DNA of 22,700 nucleotides, from positions 1-22,700 of the forward strand of contig JBCDGG010000087.1 of assembly GCA_038757905.1 (NCBI GenBank), written 5' to 3'. Under the pieces are notes generated by a model. It made no database searches. It was given only the letters and a program-made list of their open reading frames with translations, and had not been told where the DNA came from. The translations under genes were made by a program, and so were the position numbers. This document shows positions 1-6,112 of this stretch, piece by piece. This DNA comes from HLUCCA09 sp038757905. GTDB lineage: Bacteria > Pseudomonadota > Alphaproteobacteria > Rhodobacterales > Rhodobacteraceae. Numbering within the stretch: position 1 is the stretch's first letter; each line of letters starts with the position of its first letter.

Positions 1-129
1 CACGTCTGCTTCGAGCAGAGCGACGCGCACCTCGCGCAGGGCCGTCTTCACGTCGTCTTCGTTGAGGGCGCCTTGCTTGGTGAGCCGGTCAAAGACGCCG
101 GACAGCCGTTCGGAGAGGTTCTCGAACAT
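1..129 (-). CDS. ffh: Signal recognition particle protein Ffh, N-terminal 43 residues (cut by window edge)
   Basis: Ffh (SRP54) is the GTPase that binds signal sequences on ribosomes and, with the SRP RNA and FtsY, delivers inner-membrane proteins to the translocon. Only the first 43 codons lie in the window, read on the minus strand from ATG at 129. The peptide begins MFENLSERLSGVFDRLTKQG and continues with ALNEDDVKTALREVRVALLE, the typical N-domain helices of bacterial Ffh; the G domain and M domain lie beyond the edge. An AAAGGAC ribosome-binding sequence sits about 5 bases before the ATG. A structured leader (205-280) precedes the gene. The identification rests on the very conserved N-terminus, and I am confident in it. 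Confidence 0.92.
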   Translation of the reverse strand, partial: MFENLSERLSGVFDRLTKQGALNEDDVKTALREVRVALLEADV

Positions 130-204
130 GTGTCGTCCTTTCTTCGTTGCGTCCCGCTTCAGGTGGGGCGGCCCCCGCGCGAGTGCAAACCGACAAACCG
201 CAAA

Positions 205-280
205 CGCCCCCACGGGCGCAACGCGCTGGTGGGGGGCGATCCCGCCCGAATGGCGGGACCGGAAGCATGACAACTTCCGG
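205..280 (-). promoter_or_regulatory. Three adjacent GC-rich hairpins in the ffh leader
   Basis: Reading toward ffh on the minus strand, three stem-loops follow each other. The first is a perfect 7-bp stem at 259-265/274-280 with an 8-base loop. The second is a perfect 7-bp stem at 240-246/252-258 with a 5-base loop, directly abutting the first. The third is a larger stem at 205-213/229-238 with one bulged G and an inner GCGC-AAC-GCGC helix. They lie 76 to 151 bases before the ffh start. This could be a cis-acting leader, a small RNA, or a terminator cluster for upstream transcription. There is no clear T-run, so a simple intrinsic terminator is not obvious. The structure is seen directly; the role is inference. 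Confidence 0.45.
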
Positions 281-432
281 AGTTGTGGGGGCGTTAGCGG
301 TGTGCGGCCCGTGTGTCAAGGCAGGACGCCCCGCGTGGCCTGCGCTGTCGGCAGATTGCCGACCGGCTGCGGTTACGGGAGCGGCCGACCTTCCGTTGGC
401 GCTGCTGCGAGTTGGGGCCGGAGGTCCGCGAG
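281..432. other. Intergenic DNA without recognised genes
   Basis: Together with the hairpin cluster (205-280) and the tandem repeat (433-573) this makes up the 461-base gap between ffh and the cytochrome gene. Open frames here are short or low-complexity, rich in Arg, Ala, Pro and Gly as expected from unselected GC-rich DNA. I found no convincing start with a ribosome-binding site and no promoter I could defend. Confidence 0.4.
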
Positions 433-573
433 GCGCCGGGCATTGCCTGGCCTGCGACCCTGATTGCCGCAGGCCGGCACCGGGCATAGCCCGGCCGGCG
501 CCCCCGATTGCCGCAGGCCGGCACCGGGCATAGCCCGGCCGGCGCCCCCGATTGCCGCAGGCCGGCACCGGGC
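433..573. repeat. 44-bp tandem repeat, about 2.5 exact copies plus a degenerate one
   Basis: Two identical 44-base units occupy 462-505 and 506-549. The first 24 bases of a third occupy 550-573. A diverged partial copy at 433-461 matches the unit's last 29 bases at 23 positions. Each full unit can fold into an 11-bp stem: GCCGG (473-477) with CCGGC (495-499), a CA bulge, then CCGGGC (480-485) with GCCCGG (489-494) around an ATA loop. The array begins 17 bases after the stop codon of the minus-strand cytochrome gene, so it may end or protect that transcript. There are no spacers between units, so it is not CRISPR. Identical copies suggest recent slippage or unequal crossing-over. Confidence 0.9.
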
Positions 574-590
574 GTCCTGCGCGCCTCTGC

Positions 591-1031
591 CTAGTTCTCG
601 ACGCGGTAGGCTTCGTGGCACGCCGAGCAGGCCGCGCCGACAGGCTGCAGGCCGCTGCGGAGCGAAGCGAGATCCGTGACGTCGAGGGCGCGGAGCGCGG
701 CGGTGGACATTTCCGCGCGCTCAACGAAGTCCTCCCAGCTTTCCCAGAGCTCCGGGCGGGCCTCCATCAGGGGATCGGTCTCCGGCGCTTCGAAGAGGGC
801 GGGGACATCCTGAGACAGCGAGATCAGCTGCAACCTGGCGTCCGAGGCGCTGCCGGCATCGAAGGGTGTCGCCCCTTTGGCCATTTCGCCCAGCCTCTTG
901 AGCGCGGCGGCGCTGTCTTTCATGTTGTGCATCCGGGTCATCACGGCGGCGTTCGTGACGCCCGAATGGGCGATGGCCGTTCCGGCGGCGAGCGCGGCCG
1001 CGAGCATGAGCAGAATGGAACGCGTCAGCAT
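591..1031 (-). CDS. Cytochrome c'/c556-type c-type cytochrome (146 aa)
   Basis: This is a periplasmic monohaem cytochrome of the cytochrome c'/c556 fold (Pfam Cytochrom_C_2). Residues 1-21 form a Sec signal peptide (MLTRSILLMLAAALAAG, cleavage near AIA-HS). The single haem-binding motif CSACH is at residues 135-139 close to the C-terminus, as usual for the four-helix-bundle class II cytochromes. An N-terminal helix with Met31, Met34 and Met37 could supply the sixth ligand of a c556-type haem. I chose ATG at 1031 because it starts the signal peptide and has GGAGGA about 10 bases upstream; an ATG at 1067 would add a non-signal extension. The electron-transfer partner is unknown, and no oxidase or dehydrogenase is adjacent. 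It ends just before the 44-bp repeat array. Confidence 0.85.
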   Translation of the reverse strand: MLTRSILLMLAAALAAGTAIAHSGVTNAAVMTRMHNMKDSAAALKRLGEMAKGATPFDAGSASDARLQLISLSQDVPALFEAPETDPLMEARPELWESWEDFVERAEMSTAALRALDVTDLASLRSGLQPVGAACSACHEAYRVEN

Positions 1032-1101
1032 CGTTGGCCTATCCTCCACAACCAGGACCCGCCCCAAAGAATGGAGCGGTCCGGCAGGGAGACAAGCCAG
1101 G

Positions 1102-1686
1102 TCAGGCCGCGAGACGCTCGATCTGGGCTGCGGCGGTGGCGCGCGATGCGTCCGCGTCGACCATCAGACGGTCTGCCGTCACGAACTCCACCTCGGTGAT
1201 CCCGATAAAGCTCAGAACGTGGCGGATATAACCGGTGGCGAAGTCGATCTCCGATCCCGCTTCGGTTCCGCCCGAGGCGACGACGACGATCGCGCGCTTG
1301 CCGTCCAGAAGGCCCTTGGGGCCGTCGGCGGTGTAGCGGAAGGTCAGGCCCGCCCGGGCCACCTGATCCACCCACGCCTTGAGCGCGGCGGGTACGCCGA
1401 AATTGTAGATAGGCAGGCCGATGACAAGCGTGTCTGCCGCCTGAAGCTCGCCGACCAGTTGGTCCGACAGGGCGAGCGTGGACCGCTGCGCCTCGGTGCG
1501 CTCGTCTGCCGCGGTGAAGTTCGCACCGATCCACTGTTCGTCGATCTGCGGCACGGGCGTGGCGGCGAGATCGCGGATGGTGACGTCCTGCGGGGCGATG
1601 CGGGCAATGATCTCGTCCGCGAGTTCGCGCGAGATCGAACCCGTGCGGCGGGCGGAGGCGTCGATGCGAAGAACGGTGCGGGCCAT
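1102..1686 (-). CDS. azoR: FMN-dependent NADH-azoreductase (AzoR family flavodoxin-fold)
   Basis: The 194-residue protein belongs to the AzoR/NQO-like flavodoxin-fold family, which reduces quinones and azo compounds with NAD(P)H and FMN in the cytoplasm. The N-terminus MARTVLRIDASARRTGSISR forms the first strand and FMN phosphate loop. PIYNFGVPAALKAWVDQVAR at 92-111 is the family's flavin-binding signature, and GG at 139-140 lies in the second flavin loop. Length fits the roughly 200-residue family norm. The ATG at 1686 is supported by AGGAGA 8 bases upstream and by matching family N-termini. It is divergent from a LysR gene across 134 bases, which suggests LysR control. The physiological substrate is probably a quinone or electrophile rather than azo dyes; that is inference. 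Confidence 0.88.
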   Translation of the reverse strand: MARTVLRIDASARRTGSISRELADEIIARIAPQDVTIRDLAATPVPQIDEQWIGANFTAADERTEAQRSTLALSDQLVGELQAADTLVIGLPIYNFGVPAALKAWVDQVARAGLTFRYTADGPKGLLDGKRAIVVVASGGTEAGSEIDFATGYIRHVLSFIGITEVEFVTADRLMVDADASRATAAAQIERLAA

Positions 1687-1727
1687 TGGATGTCTCCTGC
1701 TGTGTGATGGCGTTGGCGGACAAGGTG

Positions 1728-1760
1728 GCGCTTTTGCAAAATAGCGCAACTTGCAGCTAT
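1728..1760. promoter_or_regulatory. Overlapping inverted repeats between azoR and the LysR gene
   Basis: Two inverted repeats sit in the middle of the 134-base divergent region. One is GCGCT-N10-AGCGC at 1728-1747, and the other is ATAGC-N10-GCTAT at 1741-1760. The second contains the dyad pattern expected of LysR-family binding sites. An AT-rich TATAAA lies at 1788-1793, upstream of the LysR gene. Position and symmetry make this the likely LysR operator, but binding is inferred only. Confidence 0.45.
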
Positions 1761-1820
1761 GAGCGCTTGCTTGTGCGGGTGCGCACATATAAAGGGCTTT
1801 GGAGCAGAGGGAGATCCGCG

Positions 1821-2705
1821 ATGGCCGTCGACACCTGGGACGAGATCCGCACCGCTTTTCACGTGGCCCGTCTGGGCACGGTTTCCGGCGCGGCAGACGC
1901 CTTGGGCGTGCACCACGCGACCGTGATCCGCCACGTGGACGCGCTGGAGGCGCGCCTGGGCACGAAGCTCTTTCAACGCCACGCGCGCGGATACACGGCC
2001 ACAGAGGCCGGGCAGGATCTGCTCCGCGTCGCGGCGACGACAGAGGATCAGTTCACCCAGCTCGTCGGGCGCATTCGCGGCCAGGGCGCCGGGGTGACGG
2101 GCGATCTCGTGGTCACGTCGCTGCCGATCCTCAGCCCGCGGATCGCGCCGTCGCTGGTCACGTTCATGGAGGATCACCCGGAGGTCTCGGTGCGGCTTCT
2201 GTCCGACGAACGGGTCTACCGGCTGGAATACGGCGAGGCACACGTCGCCGTCCGCGCGGGCAGCCGTCCGGAAGAGCCGGACAACATCGTGCAGCCGTTT
2301 TTCACGATGCAGATGGGGCTCTATGCCACCAAGTCATACGTGGATAAGCACGGCGCGCTGGAACAGGGACGCTGGGACCAGCATCGATTTGTCTCGATCC
2401 GGTCGGACCAGACCCGTGCACCTTTCTATCGCTGGATGCATGAGCGTGTGCCATCGGACCGGATCAAGTACCGTGCCTCCCGCGATCGCACCGTTGTCGA
2501 CGGTGTGGAGGCCGGCGCCGGTATCGGCTTTGTGCCGGTCCTGATGGGCGAGTCCAATCCCGAGATGGTCCAGATGATGGCGCCGCTGCCGGAATGGGCG
2601 GTCCCGATCTGGCTTGTGACGCATGTCGATCTGCATCGCACCGCCAAGGTCCAGACGCTGGTGCGGTTCCTGAAAGAAGACGCGAAGTCATGGCCCGGAT
2701 GCTAG
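1821..2705 (+). CDS. LysR-family transcriptional regulator
   Basis: The 294-residue protein has the standard LysR layout: a winged helix-turn-helix at about residues 5-65 (GTVSGAADALGVHHATVIRH, then a dimer helix containing LEARLG and LFQR), then a two-lobed effector-binding domain from about 90 to 290. GVEAGAGIGFVPVLMGE is the usual second-lobe turn where GxG(I/V)xxLP occurs in relatives. ATG at 1821 follows a purine-rich AGAGGGAGA; longer in-frame starts would run through the azoR promoter. It is transcribed away from azoR, and such divergent neighbours are commonly the regulated target. The inducer cannot be read from the sequence. Confidence 0.9.
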   Translation: MAVDTWDEIRTAFHVARLGTVSGAADALGVHHATVIRHVDALEARLGTKLFQRHARGYTATEAGQDLLRVAATTEDQFTQLVGRIRGQGAGVTGDLVVTSLPILSPRIAPSLVTFMEDHPEVSVRLLSDERVYRLEYGEAHVAVRAGSRPEEPDNIVQPFFTMQMGLYATKSYVDKHGALEQGRWDQHRFVSIRSDQTRAPFYRWMHERVPSDRIKYRASRDRTVVDGVEAGAGIGFVPVLMGESNPEMVQMMAPLPEWAVPIWLVTHVDLHRTAKVQTLVRFLKEDAKSWPGC

Positions 2706-2784
2706 CGCGCTGCCGCTGGTGACGCCGGCTGGCACGTGAAAGACAGGGGCCGGCGCCCTTCGATCCGGACTGCGCGCGGTGAGC

Positions 2785-3141
2785 CTAGCGGTCCGGCGGT
2801 TCGGGCGGCTTGTCTCGGGGCAGGAGCTCTCCCGCCACCAGAAAGCGCTCGAACGCGTCGAGTTCGACCGGCTCGAACTGACCGAAGCCTTGCATCCAGA
2901 CGCTGGCGGCGCGGAGCGCGTCGGGTTCCAGTTTGCACCAGGTGACCCGGCCGCGTTTCTCCTGGCTGATCAGACCCGCGCGGGCCAGGACGACGAGATG
3001 CTTGGAGATGGCCGCCAGAGACATGTCGAACGGTTCGGCGACATCCGTCACGGCCATGTCGTCTTCCAGCAGCATGGCGAGGATCTCTCGCCGGGTCGTG
3101 TCGGACAGGGCGGCGAAGGTGACATCGAGGTCGCGCGTCAT
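2785..3141 (-). CDS. ArsR/SmtB-family winged-helix repressor
   Basis: This is a 118-residue single-domain ArsR-type regulator. It starts MTRDLDVTFAALSDTTRREI, typical of the SdpR/autorepressor branch. The recognition helix region DMSLAAISKHLVVLARAGLI (about 39-58) is followed by a wing with KRGRVTWCKLEP. There is no CxC metal box and only one Cys, so metal sensing of the ArsR/CadC type is unlikely. The C-terminal segment (VWMQGFGQFEPVELDAFERF) is the dimer helix seen in relatives paired with SRPBCC (AHSA1) genes, but no such partner lies beside it here. The ATG at 3141 has no strong Shine-Dalgarno sequence. A perfect palindrome at 3281-3296 may be its operator. It converges with the LysR gene. 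Confidence 0.87.
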   Translation of the reverse strand: MTRDLDVTFAALSDTTRREILAMLLEDDMAVTDVAEPFDMSLAAISKHLVVLARAGLISQEKRGRVTWCKLEPDALRAASVWMQGFGQFEPVELDAFERFLVAGELLPRDKPPEPPDR

Positions 3142-3190
3142 GGCGCGCGCCGGTCTGGACGGCGGCACGGACGCGCCGTTTGGCTCCGTC

Positions 3191-3215
3191 GGAGGCCTCC
3201 GGCGGGGATATTTGA
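3191..3215. repeat. Dispersed intergenic element, copy A
   Basis: A 10-base palindrome GGAGGCCTCC (3191-3200) is followed by GGCGGGGATATTTGA. The 11-mer GGGATATTTGA (3205-3215) recurs inverted at 7061-7071, where it is again preceded by a C/G-rich block. From general familiarity I associate this pattern with a repeat common between genes in Rhodobacteraceae. That recollection is unverified here; the shared 11-mer is seen directly. Confidence 0.45.
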
Positions 3216-3280
3216 AGCAATGTGAAGCGGGCGGGCGGTGCGCATGATGCGGGCGGGCATGCCAGCGGGCCTGCGTTTGG

Positions 3281-3296
3281 TCAACCGTTCGGTTGA
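3281..3296. promoter_or_regulatory. Perfect palindrome, likely ArsR-type operator
   Basis: TCAACCG-TT-CGGTTGA is a perfect 7+2+7 palindrome between the divergent arsR-type gene and atpI. On the minus strand its arm forms TTGACC, a good -35 hexamer for arsR, although the matching -10 is poor. Repressor binding here would be well placed for autoregulation. It lies about 160 bases before the F0 operon start, so an effect on atpI transcription is also possible. Confidence 0.55.
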
Positions 3297-3340
3297 ATAT
3301 GCTCGCGGCGCGGCGGAGGGTGCGTCGCATTTGCGCCCTT

Positions 3341-3370
3341 TCTGTAAATGTAAGCATTTCAAATATTTGG
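3341..3370 (+). promoter_or_regulatory. AT-rich island upstream of atpI, probable promoter region
   Basis: Thirty unusually AT-rich bases interrupt GC-rich DNA about 85 to 115 bases before atpI. They contain two dyads: AAATG-TAAG-CATTT (3346-3359) and the perfect palindrome CAAATATTTG (3360-3369). A TTGCGC at 3331-3336 could serve as -35, but no convincing -10 at standard spacing is visible. With copy A of the dispersed element and the palindrome at 3281-3296, this accounts for the 313-base gap 3142-3454. I infer that it holds the F0 operon promoter. Confidence 0.4.
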
Positions 3371-3454
3371 CGGGCGTCTTCGCGGCCGGAACGGCAATTG
3401 ACTCCCGGCGGGGCGCGGCCTAGCACTCTGCCCGAAGTGAGCGGGGTGCGATGG

Positions 3455-3820
3455 GTGTCGGAGGACGAACCCGAGGTGACCGAGAGCGAGCGGCTGCGCC
3501 GGCTGGAGGCGAAGATTGCCGCCGCGAAAGGTGAGACACCGACCCGCGCGCACAACGAAGAGCACTATTCCCAGGCGCAACTGGCCTGGCGGATGGTGAC
3601 GGAGCTGGTAGCCGGTCTGGGGATCGGGCTGCTGATCGGGTTGGGGCTGGATACGCTCTTCGGCACGGCGCCGATCCTGATGGTGGTGTTCATCGGCTTC
3701 GGCCTCGCGGCGGGCATCCGGGTGATGATGCGGACCGCGGGCGAAGTGAACAAACGGGCGCCCGGCGGGCGCGCAGAGGACGACGACGGGCCTGGCGGCA
3801 CGGACGAGGGAAAGGGCTGA
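3455..3820 (+). CDS. atpI: F0F1 ATP synthase assembly protein I (AtpI)
   Basis: AtpI is a small membrane protein that helps assemble the c-ring and associates with Mg2+ handling; it is not part of the finished rotor. The 121-residue product has a charged N-terminal stretch with a short helix (RLRRLEAKIAAAK), the marker EEHYSQAQLAWRMVTELVAG, then two membrane helices (about 50-68 and 73-92, LVAGLGIGLLIGLGL and ILMVVFIGFGLAAGI) and an acidic tail. I chose GTG at 3455 because it gives the family's usual length and N-terminus; GTG at 3446 is an alternative adding three residues. It is first in the F0 operon and is separated from atpB by only 3 bases. The weak GTG start fits low-level need. Confidence 0.87.
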   Translation: MSEDEPEVTESERLRRLEAKIAAAKGETPTRAHNEEHYSQAQLAWRMVTELVAGLGIGLLIGLGLDTLFGTAPILMVVFIGFGLAAGIRVMMRTAGEVNKRAPGGRAEDDDGPGGTDEGKG

Positions 3821-3823
3821 AAC

Positions 3824-4570
3824 GTGGCAGACGAAGCATCCGGCGGACTTTCGATCCATCCGATGGACCAGTTCATCGTCAAGCCGCTCTTTGGCGGCGA
3901 CGTGGTGCATTGGTACACCCCCACCAACGTGACGCTCTGGATGGCGCTGGCCGTGGCCTGCGTGGCGGCGCTGCTGGTGATGGGCACCAAGGGCCGCGCG
4001 ATCGTGCCGACGCGGGCCCAGTCGGTGGCGGAGCTGGTCTACGGCTTCATCTACAAGATGGTGGAGGACGTCGCCGGGAAGGACGGGTTGAAGTACTTCC
4101 CCTATATCATGACGCTCTTCCTGTTCATTCTGTTCGCCAATCTGCTCGGGCTGGTGCCGACGGCCTACACGACGACGTCGCATATTGCAGTGACCGCGGT
4201 GATGGCGCTGGGCGTCTTCATCACCGTTACGACAATCGGCTTTATAAAGAACGGCAAGGGCTTTCTGGCGCTCTTCTGGGTGGAAAGCGCACCGCTTGCG
4301 CTGCGCCCCGTTCTGGCGGTGATCGAACTGATCTCGTACTTCGTGCGGCCGGTCAGCCATTCCGTCCGTCTGGCGGGGGCGATCATGGCCGGGCACGCGG
4401 TGATGAAGGTGTTCGCGGGCTTCGCCGCGATTGCCGCCGTCGCGCCGCTCGCCATCGGGGGCATGGTCGCGATCTACGGGCTGGAATTGCTCGTGGCCTG
4501 CATCCAGGCCTACGTCTTCACCATCCTGACCTGCGTGTATCTGCGCGACGCGCTGCACCCGCACCACTGA
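3824..4570 (+). CDS. atpB: ATP synthase F0 subunit a
   Basis: Subunit a is the membrane stator that forms the proton half-channels beside the c-ring. The 248-residue protein has about five or six membrane helices. The essential Arg is R182 in SHSVRLAGAIMAGH; His191 and Glu221 are the His/Glu pair at the positions that E. coli holds as Glu219/His245, the swapped arrangement known in alphaproteobacteria. The position four after the Arg, Asn in E. coli (SLRLFGNMYAGE), is Ala186 here. The N-terminus IHPMDQFIVKPLFGG is characteristic of this lineage. The start is GTG at 3824, preceded by GGAAAGGG, and likely coupled to atpI. The gap to atpE is 71 bases. Confidence 0.95.
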   Translation: MADEASGGLSIHPMDQFIVKPLFGGDVVHWYTPTNVTLWMALAVACVAALLVMGTKGRAIVPTRAQSVAELVYGFIYKMVEDVAGKDGLKYFPYIMTLFLFILFANLLGLVPTAYTTTSHIAVTAVMALGVFITVTTIGFIKNGKGFLALFWVESAPLALRPVLAVIELISYFVRPVSHSVRLAGAIMAGHAVMKVFAGFAAIAAVAPLAIGGMVAIYGLELLVACIQAYVFTILTCVYLRDALHPHH

Positions 4571-4641
4571 GGTTTCGCGGGCCGCGTGTCGCGCCGCCCG
4601 CTCCGAACATGTCCGAACTTCCAATCGCAAGGAGAAAGATC

Positions 4642-4878
4642 ATGGAAGGCGATATCGCACAAATGGGCCAGTTCATCGGCGCGGGTCTGGCTGGCATCGG
4701 TGCCGGCGCAGCCGCCATCGGTGTGGGCCACGTGGCCGGCAACTTCCTCGCCGGCGCCCTGCGGAACCCGTCGGCCGCCGCCGGCCAGACCGCAACGCTC
4801 TTCATCGGCATCGCCTTTGCAGAAGCTCTGGGGATCTTCTCGTTCCTCGTCGCGCTTCTGCTGATGTTCGCCGTCTAA
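4642..4878 (+). CDS. atpE: ATP synthase F0 subunit c
   Basis: This is the 78-residue proteolipid that forms the rotor ring. Helix 1 is glycine/alanine-rich (GAGLAGIGAGAAAIGVGHVA), followed by the polar loop LRNPSAAAGQ and helix 2 with the proton-carrying Glu61 in IAFAEALGIFSFL. The motif is that of a proton-coupled ring; the usual Na+-site residues are not evident. ATG at 4642 has a strong AAGGAG 7 bases upstream, the best ribosome-binding site in the operon, in keeping with its high copy number in the complex. An in-frame ATG at 4609 would add 11 residues not seen in the family. A stable hairpin follows the stop codon. Confidence 0.97.
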   Translation: MEGDIAQMGQFIGAGLAGIGAGAAAIGVGHVAGNFLAGALRNPSAAAGQTATLFIGIAFAEALGIFSFLVALLLMFAV

Positions 4879-4900
4879 GCTTTCCGGACGATCCTTGCAG

Positions 4901-4929
4901 CCGGTATCGTGGGTCCGCCACGATACCGG
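4901..4929 (+). terminator. Strong intercistronic hairpin between atpE and atpF'
   Basis: A perfect 12-bp stem, CCGGTATCGTGG (4901-4912) with CCACGATACCGG (4918-4929), closes a 5-base loop GTCCG. It lies 22 bases after the atpE stop and 28 bases before the atpF' start. No T-run follows, so it is unlikely to be a full intrinsic terminator. It is more likely a 3' stabiliser of the atpE message or a partial attenuator that raises subunit c over b and b'. The function is inference. Confidence 0.75.
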
Positions 4930-4957
4930 TGATCCCCGGACGGCACAGGAGGGCGCA

Positions 4958-5515
4958 ATGGCGACCGAAACAACTGGAGAGGTGGCAGCCGGCACCTGCG
5001 TCGGCCCGGATGGCGGCGCCATCGGCATGCCCCAGCTCTGCTTTGACTGGTTCCCGAACCAGATTTTCTGGCTGATCGTCACCCTGGGTGCGATCTACCT
5101 GATCCTGACGCGCGTGGCATTGCCGCGGATCGCGGCGGTTCTGGCGGAGCGCAATGGCACGATCACCAACGATATCGCCGCGGCCGAGGAGCTGAAGCTG
5201 CAGGCGGCCGAAGCGGAGAAGGCATATCAACGGGCCCTCGCCGATGCGAAGGCCGAGGCGCAGAAGATCGCTGCGGAAACGCGGGCCGAGATCAGCAAGG
5301 AGGTGGACGCGGCCACCGAGCGCGCGGATCAGGAGATCGCCAAGAAGACCGAGGAAAGCCAGGCCCGTCTGGCGGAGATCCGCGACAGCGAGTTGCAGAG
5401 CATCGAGGCCGTGGCGAAAGACACCGTCGGTGCGATCGTCGTCGCTCTGGGCCGTAGCGCCGATGACGCGACCCTCGGGGCCGCCGTCGAAGCGCGCTTG
5501 AAGGAGGGGTCGTGA
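4958..5515 (+). CDS. atpF': ATP synthase F0 subunit b' (second b-type subunit)
   Basis: Photosynthetic and many other alphaproteobacteria have two different b-type stator subunits (b and b', the latter also called atpG or atpX). This 185-residue protein has a 30-residue N-terminal extension, one membrane helix at about 34-52 (FPNQIFWLIVTLGAIYLIL) and a long Ala/Glu/Lys-rich coiled coil to the end, which joins the peripheral stalk. ATG at 4958 follows AGGAGGG with good spacing; a start at 4895 would read through the intercistronic hairpin. Its TGA shares an A with the ATG of atpF (TGATG), so the two subunits are translationally coupled, as expected for a b-b' heterodimer. Confidence 0.93.
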   Translation: MATETTGEVAAGTCVGPDGGAIGMPQLCFDWFPNQIFWLIVTLGAIYLILTRVALPRIAAVLAERNGTITNDIAAAEELKLQAAEAEKAYQRALADAKAEAQKIAAETRAEISKEVDAATERADQEIAKKTEESQARLAEIRDSELQSIEAVAKDTVGAIVVALGRSADDATLGAAVEARLKEGS

Positions 5516-6090
5516 TGCGCATGGGTTCAGCGGCACTGGCCGCCTCCACCACCCTTCTCGCAGCCGGACCGGCCTTCGCGGCCAAGGGCGATTACCCGTG
5601 GGTCTCGCTGCGCAACTCCGACTTCGTCGTGCTCATCGCCTTCGTGGTGTTCATCGGCGTCCTTGTGTACTTCAAGGTGCCCGGGCTCATCGGCAAGATG
5701 CTCGACGACCGGGCGGACAATGTCCGCAACGAGCTGGAGACGGCGCGGGCCCTCCGCGAGGAGGCGCAAACGATCCTTGCGGAATTCGAGCGCAAGCAGA
5801 AAGACGTGCAGGAAGAGGCGCAGCGCATCGTGGCTCAGGCCCGGACGGATGCGGAAGCGGCCGCGGTTCAGGCCAAGGAAGACCTGCAGAACTCCATCGA
5901 GCGGCGCATGAAGGCGGCGGGAGAGCAGATCCGTTCCGCCGAGGAAGCGGCCGTCAAGGCCGTGCGGGACCGGGCCGTGCAGGTGGCCGTCGCCGCGGCG
6001 GCGGATGTTGTGCGCTCCGGGATCACGGCGGCCGACGCGGAAGCCATGATCGCCGACAGCCTGAAGGTCGTGGAAGCCAAGCTCCACTGA
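5515..6090 (+). CDS. atpF: ATP synthase F0 subunit b
   Basis: This is the stator subunit b, 191 residues. It begins with a signal-peptide-like segment (MRMGSAALAASTTLLAAGPA, Ala-rich ending FAAKG) common in alphaproteobacterial b subunits, then a membrane helix at about 37-55 (DFVVLIAFVVFIGVLVYFKV) and the marker PGLIGKMLDDRADNV. An extended amphipathic coiled coil follows to the C-terminus. The start ATG at 5515 overlaps the atpF' stop by one base, with AAGGAGGGG just upstream; ATG at 5521 is an alternative. It is the last gene of the operon, followed by a clear terminator. The F1 genes (delta, alpha, gamma, beta, epsilon) are not here. Confidence 0.94.
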   Translation: MRMGSAALAASTTLLAAGPAFAAKGDYPWVSLRNSDFVVLIAFVVFIGVLVYFKVPGLIGKMLDDRADNVRNELETARALREEAQTILAEFERKQKDVQEEAQRIVAQARTDAEAAAVQAKEDLQNSIERRMKAAGEQIRSAEEAAVKAVRDRAVQVAVAAAADVVRSGITAADAEAMIADSLKVVEAKLH

Positions 6091-6112
6091 CGCAGGTTAA
6101 AGACGCAATGCA

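Noticed and set aside
462..573. Possible CRISPR array
   Set aside because: The 44-base units directly abut each other with no unique spacers, and no cas gene is present.
89..724. Open frames on both strands across the ffh-cytochrome gap
   Set aside because: They run through hairpins and the tandem repeat, are low-complexity, and conflict with the ffh N-terminus and the cytochrome gene.
2706..2784. Possible bidirectional terminator between the convergent LysR and ArsR genes
   Set aside because: Only a 7-bp dyad (2723-2729/2749-2755) with a 19-base loop and no T-run is present, too weak to call.
3293..3454. Longer N-terminus for AtpI starting at ATG 3293
   Set aside because: The 54 extra residues are unlike any AtpI, start inside the palindrome, and cross the AT-rich promoter-like island.
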